Shown here: piece after piece, positions 34,928 through 43,287 of the stretch
Numbering within the stretch: position 1 is the stretch's first letter
Layout of the letters: every line of letters starts with the position of its first letter
DNA from: Methylomicrobium sp035916875
Lineage (GTDB): Bacteria > Pseudomonadota > Gammaproteobacteria > Methylococcales > Methylomonadaceae
Length of the DNA stretch: 64,000 bases
NCBI RefSeq assembly: GCF_035916875.1
Contig: NZ_JAXUHN010000070.1
Span: forward strand, 1 to 64,000
Direction of reading: 5' to 3'
Program-made: the position numbers and the translations under genes
Notes under the pieces: generated by a model
The model's database searches: none
Seen by the model: only the letters and a program-made list of their open reading frames with translations
What the model was told of the DNA's origin: nothing

Positions 34928-36196
34928 TTAGAGCCCTATTTTAAGCAGCCGAATGCGTTTGGCCTGCGTGTCCAGCCAGGAAAAATAGGCATTGCCGCCG
35001 GCCTCTGCCAAGGTCGGCAGATTCGGCCATTCGAAGCCCGTTTCCCAGTTGGGCTTGCTCAGTTCGCGTTCCGCAAGCACCTGTCCTGAGGCCGATACCA
35101 GCGCGGCTTGCAGCGAGGGACCCTCGGGCGTGGTGCGAATCCACTGCACCAGCGCATGATCGTCATCGATCATCGCCATCTTGACTTCGCCCTGCGGCTG
35201 ATGCTTAGGGTCGACATCGATCGGCGCACTGAAGCTTTTGCCGGGGTCGCCAGCAAAGGCCGCCTGCACCTTGCCTTTGCCGCCCGCCGCGGTAAACCAG
35301 GCGACGCCGAGCCGGTTCGCGGAAGCGGCGGCGCCGACGTTTTGTCCGGGACAGCCGTCCAGCACCCAGTTATCCGGATGCACGCGTACCGGTTTGGCTA
35401 TCTGGATGCCGGGCCAGGGCAGCACTGCAATGTCGCGCACTTCGCCGGGCAGCCGATCGCGGTAGGTCACGTAAAGCTGATCCTTATAGCGGATCGGCAG
35501 CAATTGGCAGCAGGAGCAAATGTCGTCATCGACCGCGAAATCGTGCTCGACCTGCCCCTTGGTCTCCATCACCGCGCCCATTAGATACTGCGTGCCCCGG
35601 TCTTTTTTGCGGTGCCGTGCATCCGACCAGAATACCGCCATCCTGCCTTCGGGCAGCGGTGCGATATTCGCATTGTAGCGGGCGGTTTTTACCTTGCGGT
35701 CGCTGTTGGCCTTGACCGGTTGGCTCCAGGTCAGACCGCCGTCCGCCGAATGCGCGACATAGACTTCATTACTCGTCTGCTTTTTGGATTCGGCCAAGGT
35801 GCCCCACACCGCGCCGAATGCGCCGTCGTCGAGCTCTATCACTTTCGGCAGATCATAAATGGCGGGCAGGCTGACGACGTCGCGCGGCGCTGTCCAGGCT
35901 TTGCCGTCGTAAAGCGCAAATTTGAGGGTTTTTCTTGATTTTTTACCGGGCTCGACCCAACTCAAAATCAACTTGCCGCCGCTGCCTGCCGACAGATGCG
36001 CCTGGCTGCTCTGTACGGGGCTGGGCGCTTCCATGTCCTGCACCGAGAGCGCGGGAACAGGAGCCGCCACGGTCGTCGGAGCGGCAAACAGGCACAAGGA
36101 CGCCCAGGCCAGGGCCACCAAGGCGCTTGTCCTTTGGCGGGCGAGCCCTGGAATAGAAAGCGAACGCTTCGGTTCGCCGGTGATTGGTTGTCTCAT
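34928..36196 (-). CDS. Secreted sialidase-like BNR-repeat protein
   Basis: A 422-residue protein with a long N-terminal signal (hydrophobic core ALVALAWASLCLFAAP). The mature part looks like a beta-propeller with sialidase-type Asp-box repeats, most clearly SADGGLTWSQP near residue 150. The catalytic arginine triad of true sialidases is not evident, so I would not assign enzymatic activity. Unusual features are DDDICSCCQ (near 228) and DGCPGQN (near 285), which could form disulfides or bind metal. It is followed directly by the TlpA-like gene and preceded by a putative FecI-class promoter, so a role in metal acquisition is possible. Confidence 0.7.
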   Translation of the reverse strand: MRQPITGEPKRSLSIPGLARQRTSALVALAWASLCLFAAPTTVAAPVPALSVQDMEAPSPVQSSQAHLSAGSGGKLILSWVEPGKKSRKTLKFALYDGKAWTAPRDVVSLPAIYDLPKVIELDDGAFGAVWGTLAESKKQTSNEVYVAHSADGGLTWSQPVKANSDRKVKTARYNANIAPLPEGRMAVFWSDARHRKKDRGTQYLMGAVMETKGQVEHDFAVDDDICSCCQLLPIRYKDQLYVTYRDRLPGEVRDIAVLPWPGIQIAKPVRVHPDNWVLDGCPGQNVGAAASANRLGVAWFTAAGGKGKVQAAFAGDPGKSFSAPIDVDPKHQPQGEVKMAMIDDDHALVQWIRTTPEGPSLQAALVSASGQVLAERELSKPNWETGFEWPNLPTLAEAGGNAYFSWLDTQAKRIRLLKIGL

Positions 36197-36262
36197 GATG
36201 AGGTCTCGTTGCTAAAACGTAGGTAAAAAACCGGATCAACATTTAGGTTTTGCTGACGCTAT

Positions 36263-36311
36263 TAAGACGTTTCAGAGCGGCAAATACCTACCCGGTTCAG
36301 GAAAATTTTTA
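36263..36311 (-). promoter_or_regulatory. Putative FecI-class promoter for the BNR/TlpA pair
   Basis: Read on the minus strand: an A/T block (TAAAAATTTTC), then CGGGTAGGT, exactly 16 nt, then CGTCTTA. The motif ends about 66 bp before the ATG at 36196. The arrangement recurs at seven other loci in this window. Confidence 0.6.
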
Positions 36312-36424
36312 TCCGTCCGTGCTTCTTCGAAGAAGGCGTAACCTTGTTTGTCAGCGACTCCTCGACGCAAAAAGTCATTGAGTATGCCAAACGAAACGGC
36401 TGAGTCATATCACCCAGATCCATT

Positions 36425-36438
36425 GCGGCAAATGACAC
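36425..36438. promoter_or_regulatory. Operator-like 14-mer upstream of fecI copy 1
   Basis: GCGGCAAATGACAC, reverse GTGTCATTTGCCGC, is an imperfect match to the perfect palindrome GTGTCATATGACAC at 56567. It lies between the divergent BNR gene promoter and fecI copy 1. Confidence 0.4.
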
Positions 36439-36490
36439 AATTTTGTTCGCCAAGGTGGGTGGACCCCGCGGAAACCGGAAAACCCGTAGG

Positions 36491-36522
36491 CGGCGCGCAT
36501 TTTGCACGCAAAATGCGCGCCG
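36491..36522. repeat. Perfect 15-bp inverted repeat before fecI copy 1
   Basis: CGGCGCGCATTTTGC (36491-36505) and its exact complement (36508-36522) are separated by only two bases. No T-run follows. It lies 55 bp before the fecI start and may be an operator, a transcript stabiliser or an attenuator hairpin. Confidence 0.6.
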
Positions 36523-36577
36523 GACCTAACTGATGAATGCCGGCGGAATATCTCGCCAACATCACGGATAGCATTTC

Positions 36578-37087
36578 TTGAACGCCGACGCATTGTTTCT
36601 GGATCACCGCGAATCGCTGACCGCGGTCATTTTCCGTATTGTTGGCTGTCCGGAAACCGCAGAGGATCTGGCTCACGAAGCGTATCTGCGTTTTACCCAA
36701 GCGGTGCAAAATCAGGACATCGCCGCGCCCAGGCCGTTCCTGTTTCAGGTCGGCAGAAATCTGGCGCTCGATCATCTGCGCAAGCAAAAACATCGGCAGG
36801 CCGTCGACGACGACGGCGAAGATTGCGTTGACAGTATTTGGGAGCGGCTGCCTTCGTCCGTGCCGACACCGGAGCAGACGTTGGAAAATCAACAGCAGGT
36901 GCAGTTGATGATCCGAGCCCTGGAAGGTTTGAGCGAACGCCGGCGGCAAATTCTGCTGCTGCACAAATACCATCAGTGGACTTACGAACGCATCGCCAGG
37001 CATTTCGGTCTTTCGCGCAGCGCGGTCGAAAAAAATGTGCGCGCGGCGCTGGCACATCTATTGGTGGCGCAAAGCGGAGGGGGCTAG
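36578..37087 (+). CDS. ECF sigma factor, FecI type (copy 1)
   Basis: A 169-residue extracytoplasmic-function sigma factor. Region 2 contains PETAEDLAHEAYLRF and PFLFQVGRNLALDHLRKQ; region 4 contains LSERRRQILLLHKYHQWTYERIARHFGLSRSAVEKNV. The only start available after an in-frame stop is TTG at 36578, with a poor ribosome site. It directs RNA polymerase to TonB-receptor promoters once released or activated by its FecR partner, whose gene follows 117 bp later. The receptor gene comes third, giving the standard fecI-fecR-receptor order. Confidence 0.9.
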   Translation: MNADALFLDHRESLTAVIFRIVGCPETAEDLAHEAYLRFTQAVQNQDIAAPRPFLFQVGRNLALDHLRKQKHRQAVDDDGEDCVDSIWERLPSSVPTPEQTLENQQQVQLMIRALEGLSERRRQILLLHKYHQWTYERIARHFGLSRSAVEKNVRAALAHLLVAQSGGG

Positions 37088-37204
37088 GGCGGATGCCGCG
37101 CGTCGGCGTTTCGGTTCGTCTGCTCATGTGCGCATCGGCTCGTTTCAAACGTCTTATCTTGATAAAATCCCGGCTTGCCATTTTCCTGACTCGTTTCGAT
37201 TACC

Positions 37205-38155
37205 TTGAACTCCCTACCCGATCCTGCCCCAGAGTCAGCCGCCGTACTGGATGAAGCGCTGACCTGGTTCGCGCGCCTGCAGGACAGCAAGGCCGGGCCG
37301 GAGGTGCGGAGGGCTTTCGCCGCCTGGCGCGACGCCTGTCCCGAACATGCCGAAGCCTATGCGCAGGTGATCGAGTTGTGGCAAGCGCCGGCCTTGGATG
37401 CCGCGTTGGCGCATTATGCGGTGATACCGTTGCCGGTGCGGCGAACACCGCTGCGGCTGTGGGCGGCGGCCGCCTGTCTGTTATTGACGATGGGATGGGG
37501 GCTTCATGCCGGCGGCCTGCTCGACCGCTGGCGCGCCGATTATGTAACCGTGGCTGGCGAGCAGCGCCGCATCATGCTGGCGGATGGCTCAGCGGTAACA
37601 CTGAACACTGATACCGCCCTAGTCTCCGACTTCGACGGCGAACGACGCGGCATCCGGATTCTGCATGGCGAGGCTTATTTCGAGGTCAAGCCGGACAGTG
37701 CGCGGCCGTTCATTGTTACCGCGGAGGCTGCGACGGTCCGCGTCGTCGGCACCCGCTTCACGGTGCGCGCCGGTGGCGATACGCTCGTTGCGGTCGAAAG
37801 CGGCATCGTCGCCTGTGCCGCTGGCACCGGCGCTACGCTGCGGCTGACCGCCGACCAGCAGGCCGCCATTTCCGCGCACGGCGTCGAAAAACGCAGCGAT
37901 GCCGATAACGGCCCCGCTTTCGCCTGGCTGCAAGGGCGGCTGATTTTTCAGGACCGGCCGCTGGCCGAAGTGATCGCCGAACTCGACCGCTATCATCCGG
38001 GCATCATCTATCTGGCTGGCGGCAAGCTGGCTGTGACCCGCATCACCGGCAATTACAAACTCGGCGATACCGGTGCCGTGATCCGGAGCCTTGCCAACAT
38101 TACCGGCGCGCAGGTCATGCATTTATCGCCGTATTTGACGGTACTGAAGATGTAG
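37205..38155 (+). CDS. FecR-type anti-sigma/transducer protein (copy 1)
   Basis: A 316-residue inner-membrane regulator. The N-terminal cytosolic domain (about 10-60, with FAAWRDACPEHAEAYAQV) binds the sigma factor. One membrane helix lies near 82-103. The periplasmic FecR domain follows, with GEQRRIMLADGSAVTLNTDT, GEAYFEVKPDSARPFIVTAE and VRVVGTRFTV. The C-terminal domain (LIFQDRPLAEVIAELDRY) contacts the receptor's signalling domain. Start is TTG at 37205. It relays ligand occupancy from the receptor encoded next to the sigma factor encoded before it. Confidence 0.92.
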   Translation: MNSLPDPAPESAAVLDEALTWFARLQDSKAGPEVRRAFAAWRDACPEHAEAYAQVIELWQAPALDAALAHYAVIPLPVRRTPLRLWAAAACLLLTMGWGLHAGGLLDRWRADYVTVAGEQRRIMLADGSAVTLNTDTALVSDFDGERRGIRILHGEAYFEVKPDSARPFIVTAEAATVRVVGTRFTVRAGGDTLVAVESGIVACAAGTGATLRLTADQQAAISAHGVEKRSDADNGPAFAWLQGRLIFQDRPLAEVIAELDRYHPGIIYLAGGKLAVTRITGNYKLGDTGAVIRSLANITGAQVMHLSPYLTVLKM

Positions 38156-38230
38156 TTTTTACGGTAGTCGCGCCGAAGGCGTCACTCCCACGACACATTC
38201 ACGGTAATAGCAGTGCCGCTCGACCAGCAA

Positions 38231-38280
38231 TATAAAATATTTCTTCTGCTCAGGTATGTGATCGTCCTGTTGAAACGTCT
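38231..38280 (+). promoter_or_regulatory. Putative FecI-class promoter for receptor 1
   Basis: A/T block TATAAAATATTTC (38231-38243), then CAGGTATGT (38251-38259), exactly 16 nt, then CGTC (38276-38279). It lies 60 bp before the receptor ATG, in the fecR-receptor gap. It matches the shared motif of this region. Confidence 0.55.
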
Positions 38281-38339
38281 CTTTCTCCATCCGCGCCGCC
38301 ATCGCGCGTTGAAAACTTTTTCAACCCACAGGAGAAAGC

Positions 38340-40799
38340 ATGACCTATACCGACACCACCGCGCGGCCCGCACCCGGCGCCTGGCACAAACTGACTGCCG
38401 CGATCGCCTTGACCTTGCCGGCCGCGATCGCGCCGCAGGCCCTTTACGCCGGCGGCGTTGAAAGCCATCCGTCAGCGCTTGGCGTGAAAGCTGTCGACTT
38501 CAACATCGGAGCCAAACCGCTGGCGGGGGCGATCAATGACTTCATCGCGGTCACCGGCTGGCAAGTCGGTTTCGCCTCCGCGTTGACCCAAGGTGTTCGC
38601 AGCACTAGCGTCGTGGGCCGCTATACGCCCAGACAGGCGCTGGAAAAACTGCTGGCGGGTACCGGCGTGAGTTATCGTCTTGGCGGCAGCGACAGCGTGA
38701 TTTTGGAGCGGGAAACCGAGCCGTCGGCGCCTGCCGGTCAGTCCGGCGCGGCTACCCTACCGGCGGTGCAGGTCAACGCCGATGCAGGCTATGATGTCCA
38801 TGATCCGTACAACAAGGACTACGCGGCGACGGCAGCTTACGCGGCAACCAAAACCGACACGCCGCTGATGGAAACGCCGGTCAACATCCAGGTCGTCCCA
38901 AAAGCCGTATTGGACGACCAGCAAACGATCCAGATGACCGCGGCGTTGAAAAACGTCGCCGGCGCGTCGGTCAGTTCCGGCTCCGGCGGGCTTTCGGACG
39001 ATATTTTCCTGCGCGGTTTTCGCACGTCCACCTATTTTCGCAACGGCTTCAGGATCGACAGCCAGTTTTCCTCGATCGGCACCCGGCAAATGGCCAACGT
39101 GGAGCGTCTGGAGGTGATCAAGGGCCCGGCGTCTATATTGTACGGGCGCATGGAGCCGGGCGGCATGGTCAACGTGGTCACCAAGCAGCCGCTGGCGAAG
39201 CCCTATTATGCTCTGCAACAGCAGTTCGGCTCTTTCGATCTGTACCGCACCACATTGGATGCGACCGGACCCTTGATGAAAGACAAGTCCCTGCTGTACC
39301 GATTCAACGGTTCCTTTGAAAGCGGCGGCTCGTTCCGCGAACTGGTCGATAACGAAAGGACGTTCCTGGCGCCGGTACTGACATGGAACATCGGTCCGCG
39401 GACCCAGGCAACGTTGGAGCTGGAATACCGGCACGACAATCTGAATTACGATACCGGCGCCTGGCCTTACATCAACGGCCAATTCATTCCGATGCCACGG
39501 TCGCGCAACCTGATGGAGCGCACGCCGAGCGGTGTTGAAGAAAAACTGATCGGCTTCAATTGGTCGCACCAGTTCAATGACGACTGGGCCATCAAGCAGC
39601 GCTTCGTCGCCGACTTGCTCGATACCGAGCAACGCTGGACGTCCGCTGCTTCCAGCGCTTTAAATCATGGCAACACCCTGCCGCGCAGCCTCTATTATAT
39701 TCCTGGCCGGAACGCGACCTATTTCACCACGCTGGATTTGACCGGGCATTTCGATAACGGCATTTTCAGACACACGCTGCTGGTCGGCGGCGACTATTAC
39801 CGTACCGACCACAGCGGGCATCCGTATGTCGCGAGTTTGGCGCCGATCGATATTTACAATCCGGTGCACAATCCGACGCCGATCACCCCCTTCACGACCG
39901 CCTGGTCGCCGAGCGACAACAGCGCCGATTACTTCGGCCTGTATGCGCAGGATCAGATCAAATTGCCTTACGGCCTGCATGTGATGGGCGGTTTGCGCTA
40001 TCAATACGTCAAGCAGTGGGATAATCTGGCGAAAACCGAACAACCCGCCGACGATGCGGTGACGCCTAGGGTCGGCGTGCTCTGGCAGGCGCGCGACTGG
40101 CTGAGTCTGTACGGCAACTATGTCGAAAACTTCGGGGGGTCGAATCAATGGGCCAGGACCCGAAGCGGCAAGCCGTTGCCGCCGGAAAGCGCGCAGCAGT
40201 GGGAACTCGGCAGCAAATTCGAATTTTTCGGCGGGAAACTCAGCGCCACCCTGGCTTATTACGACATCACCAAACAAAACGTCGTGACCCGCGATCCGAC
40301 CGATTCGACCGGCAATTTATCGATCGCCGCCGGGGAAGTCCGCAGTCGGGGGCCGGAAGTCGAGGTTCGCGGCGAAGTGCTGCCGGGCTGGAACTTGATC
40401 GCGACTTATGCCAATTTCAACACGCGGGTCAGCAAGGACAACAGCGGTCTTCTGGGCAACCGCCTGTACGCGGTGCCGAGAAACCTCGGCAGCCTGTGGT
40501 CGACCTACGATTTTCAGCGCGCCGACCTGAACGGCCTGAAAGTCGGCGGCGGCATCAATTTGCGCGACGGCGCCACCGACGGCTCGCGCAACGGCTACGA
40601 AACCGCCGGTTATGCGACGGTCGATTTGCTGGCCGCCTACAGTTGGAAAGCCGGACCGTCGAAACTCACCGCACAATTGAACGTGAACAATCTGCTCGAC
40701 AAAACCTATTTTTCCGACGCCTATCTGTGCGGCGCATGCAGTTCCCGCACGATCGGCACGCCGCGCGCGTTTTTGGGATCGATCAGGGTGGAGTTTTAA
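38340..40799 (+). CDS. TonB-dependent siderophore receptor with signalling domain (receptor 1)
   Basis: An 819-residue outer membrane transporter. After the signal peptide (ending near LYAGG) comes an STN signalling domain (about 50-115, VDFNIGAKPLAGAINDFIAVTGWQ), which contacts FecR. The plug follows (about 165-290), with TPLMETPVNIQVVPKAVLDDQQ and RLEVIKGPASILYGRMEPGGMVNVVTK. A 22-strand barrel ends in Phe (IRVEF). The class imports ferric siderophores using TonB energy. An AGGAGAAAG site precedes the ATG. A hairpin follows the gene. Confidence 0.94.
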   Translation: MTYTDTTARPAPGAWHKLTAAIALTLPAAIAPQALYAGGVESHPSALGVKAVDFNIGAKPLAGAINDFIAVTGWQVGFASALTQGVRSTSVVGRYTPRQALEKLLAGTGVSYRLGGSDSVILERETEPSAPAGQSGAATLPAVQVNADAGYDVHDPYNKDYAATAAYAATKTDTPLMETPVNIQVVPKAVLDDQQTIQMTAALKNVAGASVSSGSGGLSDDIFLRGFRTSTYFRNGFRIDSQFSSIGTRQMANVERLEVIKGPASILYGRMEPGGMVNVVTKQPLAKPYYALQQQFGSFDLYRTTLDATGPLMKDKSLLYRFNGSFESGGSFRELVDNERTFLAPVLTWNIGPRTQATLELEYRHDNLNYDTGAWPYINGQFIPMPRSRNLMERTPSGVEEKLIGFNWSHQFNDDWAIKQRFVADLLDTEQRWTSAASSALNHGNTLPRSLYYIPGRNATYFTTLDLTGHFDNGIFRHTLLVGGDYYRTDHSGHPYVASLAPIDIYNPVHNPTPITPFTTAWSPSDNSADYFGLYAQDQIKLPYGLHVMGGLRYQYVKQWDNLAKTEQPADDAVTPRVGVLWQARDWLSLYGNYVENFGGSNQWARTRSGKPLPPESAQQWELGSKFEFFGGKLSATLAYYDITKQNVVTRDPTDSTGNLSIAAGEVRSRGPEVEVRGEVLPGWNLIATYANFNTRVSKDNSGLLGNRLYAVPRNLGSLWSTYDFQRADLNGLKVGGGINLRDGATDGSRNGYETAGYATVDLLAAYSWKAGPSKLTAQLNVNNLLDKTYFSDAYLCGACSSRTIGTPRAFLGSIRVEF

Positions 40800-40810
40800 G
40801 TGTGCAGGAT

Positions 40811-40832
40811 GGGCTGCCTGCCATGGCAGCCC
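40811..40832 (+). terminator. Probable terminator hairpin after receptor 1
   Basis: GGGCTGCC (40811-40818) pairs with GGCAGCCC (40825-40832) around a six-base loop, 11 bp after the receptor stop. No long T-run follows. Confidence 0.5.
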
Positions 40833-40938
40833 AATATTGATTGCGTTGCGCAGTGGAGCCGGTCCATACGAGTGTCCTGGCCGATGCGCCATCCAATGAA
40901 TCATTTCCGCCAGCCTTCCAGGTGGACTTACCGAGACG

Positions 40939-41020
40939 TTACTGTTCCACCGTCACAAACGCCAACTTGGTGATGCCGGCATGTTGCGCGGCGGCCATCA
41001 CTTCCGCTACCTTTGAATAA
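40939..41020 (-). pseudogene. exbD 3'-end relic
   Basis: Read on the minus strand this encodes KVAEVMAAAQHAGITKLAFV and then TVEQ-stop, the same as the last 24 residues of the intact ExbD at 47693-48106, with few base differences. The upstream part of exbD is absent. Together with the promoter-like motif at 41337-41387, which points the same way, it looks like the two ends of a deleted second tonB-exbB-exbD operon. Confidence 0.85.
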
Positions 41021-41024
41021 GCCC

Positions 41025-41098
41025 TGTAAGTCGGGCACGCTTTTTGTGCTCGACATTTCGATATGTCTGGAGCCTAACGCGTAAGGAGGATGCACGTC
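41025..41098. repeat. Dispersed repeat, copy 1
   Basis: A segment containing TCGGGCACGCTTTTTGTGCT, then CGACATTTCG and a GGATGCAC end. It is an imperfect copy of 43101-43177. The two copies flank the fecI/fecR scar and the PepSY gene. Confidence 0.55.
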
Positions 41099-41182
41099 AC
41101 GGCAGCAAGGATGCTGGAGGTAGAGTACTCTTTGGCAGGTCGTGGCTTGTAACCTGATTTGACTACTTTGCCAAAACGTTAC

Positions 41183-41205
41183 GGACGGGTTTACGAAACC
41201 CGTCC
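41183..41205. repeat. REP-like hairpin
   Basis: GGACGGGTTT (41183-41192) pairs exactly with AAACCCGTCC (41196-41205), preceded by AAAACGTTAC. Relatives occur at 57430, 63762 and 63820, all in noncoding gaps of this region. Confidence 0.6.
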
Positions 41206-41336
41206 AGCCGGAAGAAAGGGAATTAAGGGGTATTAATTTTAGCCCCCCCCTATCCCCTCTTTTTCAAAGAAGGGACTGAGCGCTTACCTGGGATGCAGGT
41301 CGAAAAAGGAATCGTTTTAATGGCAGTTGCATGTAA

Positions 41337-41387
41337 TAAGACGTATCAGCTTGCCAAATCCTCGCCCTCGGTGAAAAAAGTTTTTAT
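41337..41387 (-). promoter_or_regulatory. Putative FecI-class promoter facing the exbD relic
   Basis: Read on the minus strand: ATAAAAACTTTTTTC, then AGGGCGAGG, 16 nt, then CGTCTTA. It fits the shared motif and points toward the exbD relic 320 bp away, so it is probably a relic too. Confidence 0.5.
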
Positions 41388-41435
41388 CTGCCTGGGATTT
41401 TCGAAGCGGTCAGGATACTGGCAATCGATGCGATA

Positions 41436-41449
41436 TCGGCAAATGACAA
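41436..41449. promoter_or_regulatory. Operator-like 14-mer before the fecI relic
   Basis: TCGGCAAATGACAA shares 11 of 14 positions with the site at 36425. It lies between the relic promoter (minus) and the fecI/fecR scar (plus), the same layout as at 36.4 kb. Confidence 0.35.
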
Positions 41450-41489
41450 CGGTCAAGAAACCGCAGATCTTGAGGCATATCACTCGGAG

Positions 41490-41717
41490 CGACTGCGGCA
41501 GAAGAGGGCGGCGATAATGTGTTCGAGCACTTGCCTTCGGTCCTGCCGACGCTGGAGCAAACGTTTGAGCGTCAACAACGGGTGCAACTGCCGATTCGAG
41601 CGTTGGCGGTTGGTTGGGGCTGCCTGTTGGCGGGTTGCTTGACCGCTGGCGCACCGATTATATCACCACGGCAGGCGAGCAGCGCCAAATCGGGCTGGCG
41701 GACGGTTCCCACTTCGT
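41490..41717 (+). pseudogene. Fused fecI/fecR relic
   Basis: The first part translates to NVFEHLPSVLPTLEQTFERQ and then QRVQLPIRAL, matching the linker between sigma regions 2 and 4 of FecI copy 1 (RLPSSVPTPEQTLENQ...). Near 41612 it switches, in another frame, to LLDRWRTDYITTAGEQRQIG followed by LADGS, matching FecR copy 1 just after its membrane helix. Region 4, the fecI-fecR gap and the FecR N-terminus are gone. One deletion of about 600 bp in an ancestral fecI-fecR pair explains it. Confidence 0.85.
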
Positions 41718-42904
41718 TAAGCATGAATGCGCCGGCGCTTTTTCAACCAAATCACGACGCCGGTGACCGATAACGTCACAATCGACACGCCGAGAAGGCA
41801 CACGAAAATCCGGTACGGCAGCCCGAACACGTTGGCCATGTGCAGCGCCGAAAGCCAGCTCGTGATCGTCGTGCCGTTATATTGGCCGCTCGGCAACAAC
41901 AGCATTTTTTGTTCGCCGGTATTGGCGTCGAGGATAAGGCGGGTCTGGCCGTTTTTATCCTGAAAGTCTTTATCGCTGCGCATGCTCAGCGCGTAAAATC
42001 CTTTGCCGGCGTTGTACCAAACGGCGGCCGGCGCTTCAATCTTGAAACCTTGTTCAATAGCTGCTTGCGCGAATTGCCGGCGGCCGAGCCGATAGGCCTC
42101 TTTAAGACTCAGCGCCGGATTTTCCAGCGGCTGCTCCAGCGTGGCCATGTCGCTCCACGGCTCGTGAAAATCGCTGACCGTTTGCATGACCTTCTGATAG
42201 ACCGTATCGGCCATATTCATATAGACGCTGGACCAGGCAAAAATCAACAGGACGAGCCAAAGCCACAAGCCGCCGGCGCGGTGCAGGTCGTAATTGATCC
42301 GAAACGCGGAGCCGCGCCATTTGATCGACCACGACCGCTGCCAGCGTCGAGGCCACGGTTGCGACGCGGAGCCCGCGCCGAAAGCCGGCAAGGTCAAATA
42401 AAAACCGACGAAACTGTCGAGCGTCCATACCAAGGCGGTAATGCCCAAAATCCACATGCCGGTATCGTCGAGCGCCAGGTTGAAATGCAGCTTGTAAATG
42501 AATGGCATCAAGTTGATCGTGCCTTGGGAGATGGCGCCCCAGGTTCGGCGGCCTAATTCCTCTCCGGTATAGGGATCGAGAATCAATTGGTCGTAATCCA
42601 GGGCGTAGGGTTGGCCGGTGTCCGGCTTGGAGCGGGGCGCAACAGAAAGGTTCGCGGCGTTGGGAGTGAGCCACAACGAGCGGATTTGCACTTCCGGAGC
42701 GTGGCCTTCGGCTTTTTCGATCAATATATCGAAATCGAGAGGGCTGCGCCCGTCGGCATCGACGTAAAATGAAGGATTGACGGCGCGGTCCAGCTCGGCA
42801 TAAAACGCGAGCAGGCTGCCGGTCAAGCCGACGATGATCAGAAACACAGTCATCGCCAAACCTGCATAGCGATGCGTCAGCACCCAAAACGGGCGAATTT
42901 TCAT
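41717..42904 (-). CDS. PepSY-associated transmembrane protein (copy 1)
   Basis: A 395-residue inner-membrane protein with four main helices. It has the PepSY_TM pattern: WVLTHRYAGLAMTVFLIIVGLTGSLLAF at the N-terminus, HFNLALDDTGMWILGITALVW, and YDLHRAGGLWLWLVLLIFAWSSVYMN, with spaced histidines that could bind heme. Such proteins sit beside siderophore receptors and are proposed to reduce the imported ferric complex in the periplasm. It lies 384 bp downstream of receptor 2 on the same strand, but a separate FecI-type promoter precedes it. Confidence 0.87.
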   Translation of the reverse strand: MKIRPFWVLTHRYAGLAMTVFLIIVGLTGSLLAFYAELDRAVNPSFYVDADGRSPLDFDILIEKAEGHAPEVQIRSLWLTPNAANLSVAPRSKPDTGQPYALDYDQLILDPYTGEELGRRTWGAISQGTINLMPFIYKLHFNLALDDTGMWILGITALVWTLDSFVGFYLTLPAFGAGSASQPWPRRWQRSWSIKWRGSAFRINYDLHRAGGLWLWLVLLIFAWSSVYMNMADTVYQKVMQTVSDFHEPWSDMATLEQPLENPALSLKEAYRLGRRQFAQAAIEQGFKIEAPAAVWYNAGKGFYALSMRSDKDFQDKNGQTRLILDANTGEQKMLLLPSGQYNGTTITSWLSALHMANVFGLPYRIFVCLLGVSIVTLSVTGVVIWLKKRRRIHA

Positions 42905-42991
42905 GGCAAACTCCGTAAATAAAATCGTAGCGGTGAAGGCGGGTATGCGAAGGCAACCCGACCTGACTTGGAGCCAGGTGCTTTTCTACGT

Positions 42992-43039
42992 TAAGACGAA
43001 TGAACGCTCAAAAGTCCCACCCGGAACAAAAAAATTTCC
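42992..43039 (-). promoter_or_regulatory. Putative FecI-class promoter for PepSY copy 1
   Basis: Read on the minus strand: GGAAATTTTTTTGTT, then CGGGTGGGA, exactly 16 nt, then CGTCTTA, ending 88 bp before the ATG at 42904. Confidence 0.6.
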
Positions 43040-43100
43040 GGACTTTTTGTTCATCGAGCGAATAGCCAATTTGAACCCTGTCATACCGAGAGGATCGCAG

Positions 43101-43177
43101 TCCGGTAGATCGGACACGCTTTGTGTACCCGACATTTTCGATGAGGTGATAGGAGCCGCGTAGGTTAGGGTGCACCC
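43101..43177. repeat. Dispersed repeat, copy 2
   Basis: Contains GATCGGACACGCTTTGTGTA, CCCGACATTTTCGATG and AGGGTGCACCC. It is an imperfect copy of 41025-41098 in the same orientation. Confidence 0.55.
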
Positions 43178-43287
43178 TTCGGGCATAAAACGATAGGAAT
43201 CCAAACAATCAAGCATACGGGGCGACCGAATTGTTGGGGTTCGCACTCTCGCCCCAACCTATGCGTTAGATAATCAAATCTTCACAA

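Noticed and set aside
34928..36196. True exo-sialidase
   Set aside because: Asp-box repeats are visible, but the catalytic arginine triad and nucleophile were not found; repeats alone do not show the activity.
41183..41205. Intrinsic terminator
   Set aside because: The hairpin has no T-run and belongs to a family of REP-like hairpins in unrelated gaps.
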